This document shows, piece after piece, positions 9,403 to 21,164 of a DNA stretch of 64,000 nt. The stretch is from positions 1,736,001 to 1,800,000 of the forward strand of contig OX940871.1 of NCBI GenBank assembly GCA_954871525.1, written 5' to 3'. Source of the DNA: Parietaria judaica (lineage: Eukaryota > Streptophyta > Magnoliopsida > Rosales > Urticaceae). Under the pieces are notes generated by a model. It saw only the letters and a program-made list of their open reading frames with translations. It searched no databases and was not told the DNA's origin. Made by a program: the position numbers and the translations under genes. Each line of letters starts with the position of its first letter. The first letter of the stretch is position 1.

Positions 9403-12400
9403 ATGGCCACAGAGTCGCCTCCTCCGCCGCCGGACGACAGTCAGCAGAAGCAAGGTGCGTTTCTTCTCTGAACTCAATTGCGATTCCTTTTTTGATCGGA
9501 GTATCCGCCGGAGACCGTAGGAGAGGTGGCTGCGGTTGATGACTCCGGCGAAGCAGTGATTGCGATGTTGTCGGTCGTGAATTCAGAGCGTTAAGGAATT
9601 CTCCCAATCTTCGATTCTAATTCGGTTCTTTGCTTGTTTGATATGTAATTAAAAAAACAAAACCCACTAATTCGTAAGATTATACATTAACCAACCCGAT
9701 ACTTTGTAAGATTAAGTCGTGTTTCTTAGCCTTTTGTTAGTGAAGCTACTTGATTTTACAACTATATATATATATGTATATAATAATCAAGGTTTGAACA
9801 TTGATGTATACTGTAGGTATACATGTACCTTTCGTGTAGATGCGTGATAAGTAGAGTACTCTAGTGTTGAGCTAAGAATTCTTACTTAACAAGTATTTAT
9901 CAAATCGCTATCACTCTCTTTATAATCTCGCTTTGTAATAATGATTTTAAAGTCTTGATTGAATATTAAGGCAGTAATCTCTTTATAATCTCGTAATGAC
10001 TCGAAGGACCTGCTTAAGGATTAAAGTGGTTGACGTTTCGTTCCGAAATTACCTATTGCATGTGTTGCTATTGAAACTATAGTTGAAAACGTTCTGCTTA
10101 TACGCCCACAGGTGTTGCACAACCCGCTACTGGAATCCAACAACATGTCCAGGCAGAGGTTCCGAACAAGATTTCCCCAACGTCTGTGTTTGTGAACTCG
10201 GAACCGATGAGAGAAGATCAGGTACAGAATGCAGTGAATTTCCTCTCTCACCCGAAAGTCAAGGGCTCGCCTGTGATGTATAGACGATCCTTCCTTGAGA
10301 AGAAGGGTCTCACGAGGGAAGAGATCGATGAAGCCTTTCGGCGCGTGCCAGTAAGCAAGAATTTCAAATAATTTATCATTCAATTTGTTAAGTTTCTTGT
10401 TGATCATCCTCAATTATCCTTTTTTTTTGTGGTGTAAAAATTGCAGGATCCACCTGAAGGTGTACAGACAACTAGTGTGAATCAAGGTAACTTATTCATA
10501 GAGTAATTGGCCAAATGCCCCCCTGAACTTTGCTCGTTGGTGCACTTTGCCCTTTGAATTTTAGTATTCGTAAATATCCCCTAAACTTTCAAGAAGTAGC
10601 AAATTGCCAGAGTCGTGTCCAAAAGTGAAAAAAAAATATATTAAATTGTGTTTGTACGTAACGCATGACTTGTTTGAGGGTATTTTTTTCAATTTTATGG
10701 GATCTTTATCATAACAGCTATTGAGTACCTAGACTCATTGAATGTGTCACAAAGTTTCATAATCTTGTATGAAGATATTGTTAGGTAATTAATTTACAAA
10801 AGTACATTCAAGTAAATCATGTGTGACGCACAAGAAAGCGTATTCCGTCATGTTTTAATATGTAAGAATTGCTGCGAAAAAACTAAAGCTCAAGAAGAAA
10901 AAGAATCAAGATAAAAAGTACAGGGGGTATTATTATTTCCAATTACGCGTATCGATATGGAATTTAGTGATAACAATTCGCATTTATTTATTAGTTTTAA
11001 TTTACTCATGAGAACATTTTTATCTTGCTTTCTCACAGCAAATGGACAGACAACAATACAGCAACAATACCCTCAGCCTGTAGCTGCTCCTTCCAATGCC
11101 ATTGTTCCTGTGGCTTCCATGTCACGTTATCGGTTTCACTGGTCTTATGCGATTTATGCTGTGGGATTGTTGGCGGCTTCAGGGATTGGCTCGGCATTAC
11201 TCCTTAAGGTATCCGCAATCACACTCTTTCCTATAATCTCATGAGTAGTGACGTGTAATTGGACCGGGATATACATTCCTTCGTGTACTAGGGCTATATT
11301 ACATTTCAATGCTTTATATTAACCTAACAGGGGTGCAACTGGTAAATACGATGTGGTATTTTTACTGCCGAAAGACAAATTACCCCATTTTAGGACTGAT
11401 TATTCGGTATTTAGTAGTGGACGTATAGTTTTTTTTTTTTTTTTTGATATAACGCAGGTATATTTTACTCGACCATAACATCTTCATTTTAATTTTGATC
11501 GACTAATTCAAGACTTCTACTTTCTCTTTTGTAGAAAACTATTATTCCTAGATTGAAGTCGTGGATATGCAAGGTTGTCCGAGACGAAGAAGAAATCTCG
11601 GAGGACAAGAAAACAGATTCCAAACCGAGTTTGGCAGAGGAAGCGGCGGCTGCTGCAAAAGCAGCTGCAGCTGCAGCAACTGATGCGGCCCTGGCAACCA
11701 ACGAAATAATGAAATCCAAGCAAGAAGGTGGACCAAATATACCATGAGATTCATAATAAATTTATTAATTTTTTACTTGTCCTTTTTACCCTCCTTATTT
11801 CCCGCTTGTTTTAGAGAGGATGTTCTATGGGGAGCTTATGAATGTGTTGAATGCTCAAGTCCGAGAAATCAAGTCGATGAGCTATGCTGTCCGGAAATTG
11901 GAAGGTAAACACCTTGATGTAATCAGTATTTTGCCCATGAAAAATGATATTTGTGTAGTGTTATTTTGATCTCTGGTTCTTGAATTTACCTTATATTTCG
12001 TAATGTTTCTTCAGTAGTAGAAGCTTATTACTACGTGGTTTTTGTTTATTTACTGAAGAGTTAAAAAAATTTGGTGTCATGAGAGCTTAAACATTCCACT
12101 TAAGATAAAACCAAAATTTTCTGAAGAAACTGGCATATTCGGTTGTTCCGAAATCTACCGACAATAAACATATCACGGTTCCATCACTAAGTCAACACCC
12201 AATCAATACCTTGTTGATTTTTTAACATGTTTTTATTTATATTTTTGTTATATAGATTTGACCTATTAATAAGAAGATTTCATCTAATTTTCAGGTGACG
12301 CAAATGCCCTAAGGGGAGGTTCACAGTATGATCTAGAGGATCAAATACTCAATGAAATGAATACAAAGGTATATTGGGCATAACCTAGAACTTCAATATA

Positions 12401-14914
12401 TACAATGCAGTCACAACATTCCGAGACCGAAGCGAAACAGAAAATCTACCAAAACATTAGACTCCCAGACACTATATAGACTATACTAAATAACACAAAA
12501 CCCCTTTTCTTTGATAGCAAGGCAACCACTCTCCACAATATGCCTTGATAGGTTCTTTACAAAAAAAACATAACATCACACATCCTAATGGGAGCTAACT
12601 ACTTATACACGATTCCAGAATCCTGTCGTAATTCATAACCACAAAAATACCTAGAACACCCTTCATGTAACATAAAGGCGAATGAGGACATAAAAGATTG
12701 TTAATTCCCGATGTACCTTGCTTCTACATCTATACACGTGGGTAAGGGTCTAAAACCTTTCTTCCATGTTCAATTTTTGTCTTCTTACTGGATTGGCAAT
12801 GTTTTACAGAGAACGCAAGTTAACGGAAAGGCATATTATGATTCACGCTCAGGTTATTTTTCTCATTATATATGCTTTCCTCTATATAGAATCAGGGTAT
12901 TTTCTTCTCCTATAGCAACATGATATCGCGCTTACGATTTCAATTTCCTCGCAGTTAGATCGGCCTCACCTCCTGTAAATAATGAAGTAACCATGGCACC
13001 TCACCCGAAATCTTTTATGGATGTAAGTATTCTAGATCTTTTTATTACCTCAAATTATCTTGAAATTAGGGTTTATTTCAATTCTGAAATTAATTTAATT
13101 TCTCCGCTTTGGTGACGTAGATAATGGCCATGGTTCAGAGGGGTGAGAAACCTTCCAACGTCAGGGTTAGTGACTAACCTATTGATAATTCTGTAGAATT
13201 TAGGTTTTTCTAACTTAATGCTAAAGTGCGCTTAAGAAAAGTAATCCTAAGACTATGCTATATATATATATATAAGGAATTTTCTTCTTTATTTCTCCTA
13301 TTTCTAGTATTTACGAAAAAGTACCCTCTATTTCAAGAAATAGTCAAAACATACACTCTATAAGTGTAGTTTGATGACAATACTACCATGTACTATCTAT
13401 ATAATTTTTAACTAACTTTATAAAATTTTAAAATCCTAAATTTGAAGATTGGTAATATTTTGGCTTTTTGAAATTAGATATGTTTTTGTCAAAAACGAAT
13501 TATATGGTATATAAAGCAAAAAATGGGTTTTTGAAAATTCAAATGATGGGAGGGTATAAAAACGAAACTCAAGTACAGTTCGAGAGTATTTCTTAGCTTT
13601 TTTAAATAGAGGGTATATCTATATGTAAATGGTATATAAAAAGCACTATTTGAATTAACACGACTTGGAGTTTCTTGACTTAAACGCAAGAACTCAGTTT
13701 TCTCTTTAATGATTAAGTCGCGTATTTGGTATTTACAGCTCAATCATCTGAACTAATACATGATTACAGGCTATACATAGGACGTATCTAATATCAGTTA
13801 ATCATACTAACCGGAGTTAACAACTTGCGCATAACCTAATCGCCACACCTAAATTGTAACGAACATAAACAAATCAGAATATCCCGGTATTAAATAGACA
13901 AATATTCTAGCATGAAGCTGTTTTTTTGAATTCTGGACTCATTCACAGGAGATTGATGATGCGCCTCCAAATCCTAATCAGCAATTTTCGAACCCTCGGT
14001 TAGCACCTAGAGCAAAGGTAGGGTTCTCGACTTCTTCCTTATTTTTTTTACTGAAGGAAAAACAAATCTCAATAATTTAGAATTGAATTGTTTAATCTCT
14101 TGTATAGCCTTGGGATATCAACCAGGCCCAAAATTACTCAAGCTCGGTACTTCAGTCCCAAACAAGGAACGAAAACTTCTACTCCAATGGGCAAGACAAC
14201 CGGCGCAATTACTCCACTAGTGGAGATGATCTTGCGATCCCCGATACTCAATTACGATACGAGCGTAAGGTGGATACCCAAATCAACGAGCAGCCACTCA
14301 AAGACGAGCCTAAGGTGAGTGCCTGAACCAACGAGCAGCCATTCAAACCCGGGTTTCGGAAAATAAAAAACCGGAGTTGTTTTTCAAAATCTTAAAACCT
14401 GGAGTTCTGAATCCGGGTTTTATGATCAAAACTCAGTGATAAATCTCTGATCCAGTTTTCAATCTGGGTTTTCGGTTTAAGCCCGAATTTTTCCTGATAA
14501 AATAAAAATGTTTTCAACACTAAATTTTCATTGAACTTAAATCATCAAGTTGCAAAAACCTTAAAAAAATATGAAAAGCAAACCCTATATAACAAAGAAA
14601 TATATCCTTGAAATATTTAAAAGTGTTGAAATATGAAGAAGCTAAGTTGGGTGGCCAAATGAACGAACGAGCAGGCATTAAAGCGAACGTGGGTGCCACC
14701 AGTCGCACCACCATTGGCGATGCCTGAGGCCGCAGAGGCGATTCGACGGCCGAAATCATCAGCGAGGGAGCCGGAAGATCTGGACCGGATCATAGCTGAG
14801 GGTGGGAGTCCCGCGAAGGAACCGGGATCCAATGGTGCAGTTGAGGTCACTCCTGAGAACCCAGTGTTCAGCTCGAGCGAGATTCAAGAAGCAAAGGACG
14901 AGATCTATGGCTGA
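9403..14914 (+). CDS. PEX14: Peroxin 14 (peroxisomal import docking protein), complete
   Basis: PEX14 sits in the peroxisome membrane and docks the cargo receptors PEX5 and PEX7. Exons inferred: 9403-9454, 10112-10350, 10447-10486, 11039-11208, 11535-11727, 11815-11904, 12295-12368, 12810-12852, 12955-13022, 13121-13165, 13949-14017, 14108-14314, 14675-14914. All join in frame at GT-AG sites and give about 509 residues, matching the ~507 of Arabidopsis PEX14. Residues ~50-97 are the PEX14 N-terminal domain (REDQVQNAVNFLSHPKV, SPVMYRRSFLEKKGLT). Residues ~146-166 form the hydrophobic segment (WSYAIYAVGLLAASGIGSAL). An Ala-rich helix and coiled coil follow (RMFYGELMNVLNAQVREIKS), then NPRLAPRAKPWDI and the C-terminal WVPPVAPPLAMPEAAEAIRR. 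The last acceptor (AGCAG before 14675) is the least certain. Introns 3 and 10 contain small elements. Confidence 0.93.
10503..10946. mobile_element. MITE-like element in PEX14 intron 3
   Basis: The left end reads GTAATTGG..AAATGCCCCCC and the right end, as reverse complement, GTAATTGG.AAATAATAATACCCCC, giving imperfect terminal inverted repeats about 444 bp apart. The left end has the phrase CCCCTGAACTTT, which recurs in variant form at about 49.47, 54.4, 56.6 and 62.8 kb. No coding capacity. Family not identified. Confidence 0.6.
13300..13640. mobile_element. Probable MITE in PEX14 intron 10
   Basis: GTACCCTCTATTT near 13321 and AAATAGAGGGTAT near 13604 are inverted relative to each other, and the flanks (AAGAAATAG; TTTCTTAGC) also pair partly. 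It makes up most of the 783 bp intron 10. No coding capacity. Confidence 0.5.
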
Positions 14915-15893
14915 TCTAGCTAGTGACCCTGCGCTTGATCCGAGGTATACTCTATGCAAAAACAAATTTATCGTACGGCCCAAGCTCGATTCTCGAAACG
15001 GAACCGCCCCCGTTACTGACAGACACGTGGATTTTGATTTCCATGCCGATTAGGTTTATTTGAGTGTGCCGATTAGGTTTTCTATGTATTTGTATCCAAG
15101 TCCGAAGCACTGTTTTTTAATTTTTGGAGGACTTATATAGCAAATAATAAATAGAAAATAAGCTTTCTCAGGCATATACTGTCAAAATAGCACTACACTT
15201 TTCTTTATCAGTATAGATTTCTCTGAATTTTGTGGCTGCAAGAATGGTTTTTTTTTTTGTTGGGTGAACCGAATATTCGAAAATCGAAATCTCCAAATAA
15301 TATGAATGGGATAGGCTACATACATAGTATATATATTTATTAGTATTAATCAATATAATATAATTTCAACACGTAATTATTATATACTATATAGTAGTAA
15401 TTATTGAGTAGAAGCTTGTACGATTATTATTATATACTATAGATTAGAGATAAATTTATCGTTCAGTACAAAATTTGAAACTAAAGAGTAGACTAGCAAA
15501 AAGGGATCCGTTTTATTCTTAAAAAGTCGAATATCACAACCGAATGAAATGGCTATTCGGTATTTATTCCGTGATCTATTCAAGTTTTTATTTAAAATTA
15601 AGAACACTTTTTTTGTTTACACTTAAATTTTTTTGCAATAATAGTGTAATACACTAATACTACAGAACTTTATTAAAAAAAAAAAAAAAAAGCTCTTTAT
15701 GTGACACCACTCAAATGGCCATAATTTCCAATACATTATACAAAACTAATATCTGTCTGTGCACTTTGACCTATTAATGATTTTTTCACCTCTTTTTGAA
15801 AATGTTTTTTTTTTTTTTTGGGTTTATAATACTATACTTTAATTGAATAATTCACTGACGCACAATCCATGGCTCATCTTACCTTCCTTCTTT

Positions 15894-15898
<5 letters not shown>

Positions 15899-15938
<40 letters not shown>

Positions 15939-15943
15939 TATAA
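15899..15943. repeat. (TTA)n microsatellite
   Basis: Uninterrupted TTA trinucleotides after a T run, inside block B of the duplicated region. Confidence 0.95.
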
Positions 15944-16020
15944 AATAAGATTTTATTGGCAAGTTGTGACATGCATTTTCTTATTATTTTAACTATACTA
16001 TTTTAGTGGTTTTTCATTGA

Positions 16021-16175
16021 TAAGTGTCGATAATCCTCGATAATTATCGGTAACGATAAGCTACTGTTTCAGTAGTTTTCCATTGATAATCCTCAATAAG
16101 TGTCGATAGCGATAAACTACTGTTTAGTAGCTTTCCATCGATAATCTTTGAAAACGGCAACCGATTTATTGGAAA
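16021..16175. repeat. Degenerate TCGATAAT/AACGATAA repeat block
   Basis: Two imperfect direct repeats of GATAAGTGTCGATAAT..CGATAA.CTACTGTTT.AGTAG. The TCGATAATY and GGTAACGATAAG wording recalls the TCGAAAA/ATTATCGTCG block of the left-edge array, which may point to a common transposon source; that link is only compositional. Confidence 0.4.
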
Positions 16176-16740
16176 AAATGACATCTTGAACCTCGGTATT
16201 ACATATGTTCTTTTGAAATATACATTTATCTAAATTTTTGGTCGTAAAAATGGATTTTCTTATGCCGTTTGTTGTTACATTGAATATATTTGGTAGTTTC
16301 GCGATCGTGCATTATATCCAAAAAAATAAAAAGTAAAATTAAAAATGAAGAATGGGTTTTCTTGGGTGAACCGAGTTCTTGAAAGCTTCGAATAGTATGA
16401 ATGAAATAGGCTACATGTTATATATTTATTACCATTAATCAATATAATAAAATTTCATAATTATCAAAAAAATAATAAAAACTGACTTATTATATATTAT
16501 ATACGAAGAGACTAGAGATCAACTTATCGTTCAATACAAAATTTGAAACTAAAGAGAGACTGCCAAAATGGGATCGGTTTTATTCTTAAAAAGTCAAATA
16601 TCAGAATCGTTATCGATATTTATTCTGCGTTCTATTAGACTTTTTATTTAAACTTTAGTATGCGTTTTTTTTCTTTTTCCCACTCTTAAATTTTTACTAT
16701 AACAGTGCAATACTACACAACTTTATATATATATATATAT

Positions 16741-18170
16741 GAATAATAGCGGCAAAAGTGGCCAAAGTTAAGCCAAGTGTGCAAATAAGTGGCCAAACTG
16801 ATTTAATATCGGCATAAGTAGCCAAAGTTTACCAAACCGTGGACAGTACAAATTCCATCCATTTCAAGTCAACGCCGTTTGCCACGTCATTTCCACAAGT
16901 GTTGAGTTTTGGCCACTTATTTGCACACTCGGCCTAACTTTAGCCACTTTTGCCGCTATTATCCCTTATTTTTTTACGTTCCAAAGTATTTTTTAGGGTT
17001 TATCTAGATTTTTTTTCGTTATTTTTTTTAATTTTTCTTAAGATGTGACTAAAGCTTGATTCTCGAAATAACTGATTCCGTTTTTTATATTTAGAACGCT
17101 GAATATCACTCTCAATTTTGAAAACATTAATATGTGTTATCGGTTTCACATGTAATTTACGATCATAGGATTTTACATAAAACCTCTATATATTTAATTG
17201 TTAGGGACCATTAGATTTTTTAAAGGAATTGGTACGAAATACCCATTTAGCCACACGTTTTTTTTATTCAAATTACTCATTGTGTATTTTAAAATGTACT
17301 AAAATAGGTATGTTTTAAAAAGTTTGTACAAAATAAAAATTTTGTTAATAATGTTGGCCTAACATTGTTAGTTAGAGCCGAGACTAAAATCGAGACTTTT
17401 TTATATTATTTTTATTAAGATTATTAATTTTATGAAATTTTATTGTACCATGTTAGAAAATTTTATTGTATTTAACGAAATTTCATAAAATTAATAATCT
17501 TAGTAAAATAATGTAAAAAGGTCTCGATTTTAGTCTCCGCTCTAACTAAAAATGTTAGGCCAACATTATTAACGAAATTTTTATTTTGTACAAACTTATT
17601 AAAACATACATATTTTAGTACATTGTAATACACACAATGAGTAATTAAAAAAAAAAAACTTGTGGCTAAATGGGTATTTCGTACCAATTCCTTTAAAATA
17701 ATCTAATGGTCCCTAACAATTAAGTATATAGAGGTTTTATGTCAAATCCTATGATCGTAAATTACATGTGAAATCGATAACACATTTTAATGTTTTCAAA
17801 ATTGAGAATGATATTCAGCGTTCTAAATTTAAGAAACGGAATCAGTTCTTTCGGAAATCAAGTTTTAGTCAAATCTTAAGAAAAGGAAAAAAAAAAAAAA
17901 ATCTAGATAAACGCTAAAAAATACTTTGGAACGTAAAAAAATAAGGGATAATAGCGGCAAAAGTGGCTAAAGTTAGGCCGCGTGTGCAAATAAGTGGCCA
18001 AAGCTCAACACTTGTGGAAATGACGTGGCAAACGGCGTTGACTTAAAATGGATGGAATTTGTACTGTCCACGATTTGGTAAACTTTCGCTACTTATGCCG
18101 ATATTAAATCAGTTTGGCTATTTATTTGCACACTTGGCCTAATTTTGACCACTTTTGCCGCTATTATCCC
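16741..18170. mobile_element. ~1.43 kb near-perfect palindrome (foldback-type element) with nested MITE at each end
   Basis: The left and right halves are reverse complements around a centre near 17459, arms about 700 bp with only scattered mismatches. Each outer ~225 bp is itself an inverted-repeat unit starting GGGATAATAGCGGCAAAAGT (or its complement): 16741-16965 and 17944-18170. Inner arms pair from TTTTTTTACGTTCCAAAGTA through the hinge TAAGATTATTAATTTTATG at 17416 with its partner at 17484-17502. No open frame of interest. Sequence on both sides is TATATATA, so target duplication cannot be told from simple repeat. The structure is consistent with a foldback or head-to-head MITE insertion. 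Confidence 0.9.
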
Positions 18171-18450
18171 TATATATATATAGGCTCTTATGTGACACCA
18201 CTCAAATGGCCATAATTTCCAATACATTATACAAAACTAATATCTGTGTGCACTTTGACCCATTAATAATTTTTTCACCTCTTTTTGAATATACTTTTTT
18301 TTTGGGTTTATAATACTATACTTTAATTGAATAATTCACTGACGCACCATGGTCCAAGGGTCGTCTCACCTTTTTTTTTTTTTTTTTTTATATATATTAT
18401 AAAATAAGATTTTAGTGGCAAGTTATGACATGCATTTTCTTATTATTATA

Positions 18451-19460
18451 TTTATTACGGATAAGCATTTTCTTGGTATATTTTTATTCATATTCGTCCA
18501 ACATAACGTAATGGGGGATCAAATTATGAGATACCTTAAATTAATAAAATCCAAAGTGACTGACGTTCTTGAGTAAAGCTTTAAAATTTATTTATTCTGA
18601 GTAGTGCTGTTGAGGCCCGGCTTTCGCCACGGCAGCCGCTAGCGCGGTGCAACGGTTTCAAGGAAGGACTATATTCTTAAGTAATGACCAGAGACCTTGT
18701 TTGCCGTTTTAACTGAATCATTCGGCTTTTCGAGTCTTCGCTAACAACGCCTTCGGTCTTTGTTATCGGTTTTTTTGAATTTTCTATAAATGTGTATCAA
18801 TACTTTAAGAGTCACACCGGAATTTATGATCATGATTCATGTATTAATATGAAAAGATCTTGTACTCACATACATACCATGAATCGTAGTGGACAATAAT
18901 CAATAAACGACAAGATATGTGAAGACACTATTATTTGTGGTGTGGCCCTCTCGCTTTAACGAAGAAATGCAATTCCCACGTCAAATCTGTAAAAGACTGT
19001 CATGGCGAAAATAATGCGCCATTGTGTTTCACGTGTTCATGAAAATCATGATTGAACAATGAGATAGATAATACAGAAAATATTGCATTATAGATGTATC
19101 ATGTATGTGTGTAAAATGATTGAGGATATTCAAATAATAAGCTTGCTTTTGCTTAGGTTAAAATGAAAAAAAAAAAATCCCAGTATTAATTTCAACGTAA
19201 ATTTGAATATTATGATATTTTTATAAAAAAAAATTCATATCCTAATTCGTTTAGATAATAGATAGGTGCAAATTGTTGACTGCTGCTCCTACTCAAAAAG
19301 AAGTTTTTTTTTTTTTAATTTAAAGATGGAGGCCCGAAATCTCGCAAAGTAAACTCGAATTCCAACTAAATTGGCACCCAAGAAACACTAAGAAAGAAGC
19401 GGGGCTCGAAATAAAATAAATGAAAATGTCAAGAATTACACCCAAAACAAAACAAGAGAA
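18451..19460. other. Spacer without recognised gene
   Basis: Mostly AT-rich. A short GC-rich stretch at about 18605-18650 (GAGGCCCGGCTTTCGCCACG, GCCGCTAGCGCGGTGCAAC) stands out from its surroundings but was not identified. Confidence 0.4.
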
Positions 19461-20110
19461 CTATCTAAATCTAAAGTTCTCTCTCGAACAAATGTCATCG
19501 TTTACAAAAGACGAAGTAAAATCCGGGTGCGAATGCCACCAATGATTACTCAAATTTTGAGCTCCAAAACTAGCTAAAGCATTGACTACTCTATTTCCTT
19601 CCCGAAAGATATGAGACACTCTGAAGTTGATGACTTCCACAAAGCGGGTGCATTTGGACCAACGAGCACGTAACCTCCAAAGCTTTTCTATAAGAATAAG
19701 CATACCATAATACTATAATATAGTATTATGGTATGCTTTTATAGAAAAGCATTTTTTTGGACCAAACTCGATTTCTTCTGAAAAAGTTGAACTACATATG
19801 TAGAGTCGCACTCGAGCCATAGGTTCTTCCAATGAAATTCCATCACTTTTTCCACTGCAAATACTGCGGCCATCACTTCCGCTTCATAAGCAAAAGCAGA
19901 GTCAATGTGAAAAGAGAACGAGCCATGATGAAATCCACGACAAGTTCTAAAAATGCCTCCAGCTCCTGCCACTCCCGGAGTACCCATAGAAGAACTGTCA
20001 GTGTTGCATTTTAACACCGATGTGGGAGGAAAACGCCATATAACAGGAATGATTTTCGGAGCTTCTCCGGGCTGAATGTTAATGCCGAAAGTCTTCAGAA
20101 TTCAGAGATC
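19461..20110 (-). pseudogene. LINE-type RNase H (RVT_3) fragment, disrupted
   Basis: Reading right to left, the translation has LKCNTDSS and GTPGVAGAGGIFRT, then FHIDSAFAYEAEVMAAVFAV and LWLECDSTYVVQLFQKKS. This is the plant RNase H-like domain that ends many non-LTR retrotransposons: first Asp in CNTD, Glu in YEAEVMA, Asp in ECDS. The frame is broken at 19682-19750 by a palindromic insert and resumes with CTRFVEVINFRVSHIFREGN, RVVNALAS, a typical continuation (HIxREGNRVADxLA). No reverse transcriptase lies upstream. It is a dead 3' fragment, not a gene. Confidence 0.85.
19682..19750. repeat. Palindromic insert in the RNase H fragment
   Basis: Inner 41 bp at 19698-19738 is a perfect inverted repeat (AAGCATACCATAATACTATA arm). 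It is embedded in a second inverted pair, GCTTTTCTATAA at 19682 and TTATAGAAAAGC ending 19750. It adds stop codons to the retrotransposon frame. Confidence 0.9.
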
Positions 20111-21164
20111 CTCCAAAGTGCTTCCAGTCCCCAGTTTGAAGAAACTTGCTTCCTTAATAAGTTAAGGGGGGTGGTTTGAACACCCCTGCCCACCCCTGCT
20201 TCCGCCACTGTAATTACATTTATGGAATATGAAACTTCTAATTTATCTTTATAAAAAAATAATCATCAAAGCCTCTTATGAACACTAATCGGAGATTAAT
20301 AAATTTATTGTTTAATTAGTATAAAAACTCAATAATTTATTTAAGCTAAAACCTCTAATTGAAATTGTTACCAAAACACACATCAAGTTAAGTCTCTTAA
20401 CCCAAATCCACAAAAACAATATTGAGATCTAATTTCGTCTCTTAACCCAAATCCACAAAATTGTCTATAACATAATGAAAGTGTGATAATCGATTTTTTT
20501 GAATTTAATTTTAGATGAACATCAATACATGTCCCCTCATGTAACACACTTAACGACACATGGGCACAATTGAACATCGGTATTATTGTTATGTAGCCTC
20601 TCGGTAATATAGACTGAGAATTTACCGAAGCACTCAATACAAAATCCGTGACTTACGCCCAAATATGCCTATTATAAAAATTAAAAAAACAATTAATTAT
20701 AGAATCGACCGTGAGAGAATCAAATGGCATAAAACACATAAAATTCCCTTTAGCCACCATCCAATTATTCCAAACCACAAGAGGCCACAACTCAACAACA
20801 CAAGAAACGACATGTCGTTTTCCTCTAAAGCACCGTTACATGCAAGTCCAAAGCCAGTCTTGTCTCGTGGACCCCACGTTCCCTCCATTGCTGCCAATAG
20901 CTCGTCGCTCATTGGACCTCTCCTTGTCACTCTTTAGCCACAATAATTCATTTCAAGATCGGATTTTTATTTTTATTTCAATTAAATCCTTTGCATTTCG
21001 ATGATAAAGAGCTGATTTTGCTCAAATTTAAGAGCGACCCAGAAGAGGAAAACAGCCAAAGCTCGCGTCTTTCACTTCGTTTGGCTCTTTCGTTTCTGGG
21101 TTTTTCTGGGTTTGGGCTGTTTGGATTCCGAGAAAAAGGAGAAGGAAAATAACTGAGAGCTTGT
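20111..21164 (+). promoter_or_regulatory. DXR upstream region and 5' leader
   Basis: Contains at 20165-20212 a GC-rich block (GGGTGGTTTGAACACCCCTG, CCACCCCTGCTTCCGCCACTG) resembling an hAT-type transposon end. Closer to the gene, 20820-20940 has CCACGTTCCC and pyrimidine-rich sequence, and 21040-21164 is a CT/TT-rich leader with TCGTTTCTGGG. No clear TATA box was assigned. Leader boundaries are unknown. Confidence 0.35.

Larger units (their letters stand above)
15256..18450. repeat. Tandem duplication of a ~1.1 kb block; second copy split by an insertion
   Basis: Block A at about 15256-15690 is repeated at about 16345-16735: shared GGGTGAACCGA, AATAGGCTACAT, TTAATCAATATAAT, TACAAAATTTGAAACTAAAGA, TTTTATTCTTAAAAAGTC. 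Block B at about 15692-15980 is repeated at about 18183-18450: shared TATGTGACACCACTCAAATG, CATTATACAAAACTAATATC, AATTGAATAATTCACTGACG. In the first copy A and B adjoin; in the second they are separated by the palindrome at 16741-18170. Block B is far better conserved than block A. No coding sequence seen. Confidence 0.88.

Noticed and set aside
9167..9607. 146-residue minus-strand frame
   Set aside because: Antisense to the PEX14 promoter and first exon; no protein-like pattern.
16741..18170. miRNA gene
   Set aside because: Arms are hundreds of bases and near-perfect, which fits a foldback element or siRNA source rather than a miRNA precursor; no known mature miRNA recognised.
19739..20017. 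A free-standing RNase H-like gene
   Set aside because: The frame is broken by a palindromic insert and lacks an upstream start context; it fits a 3' LINE remnant.
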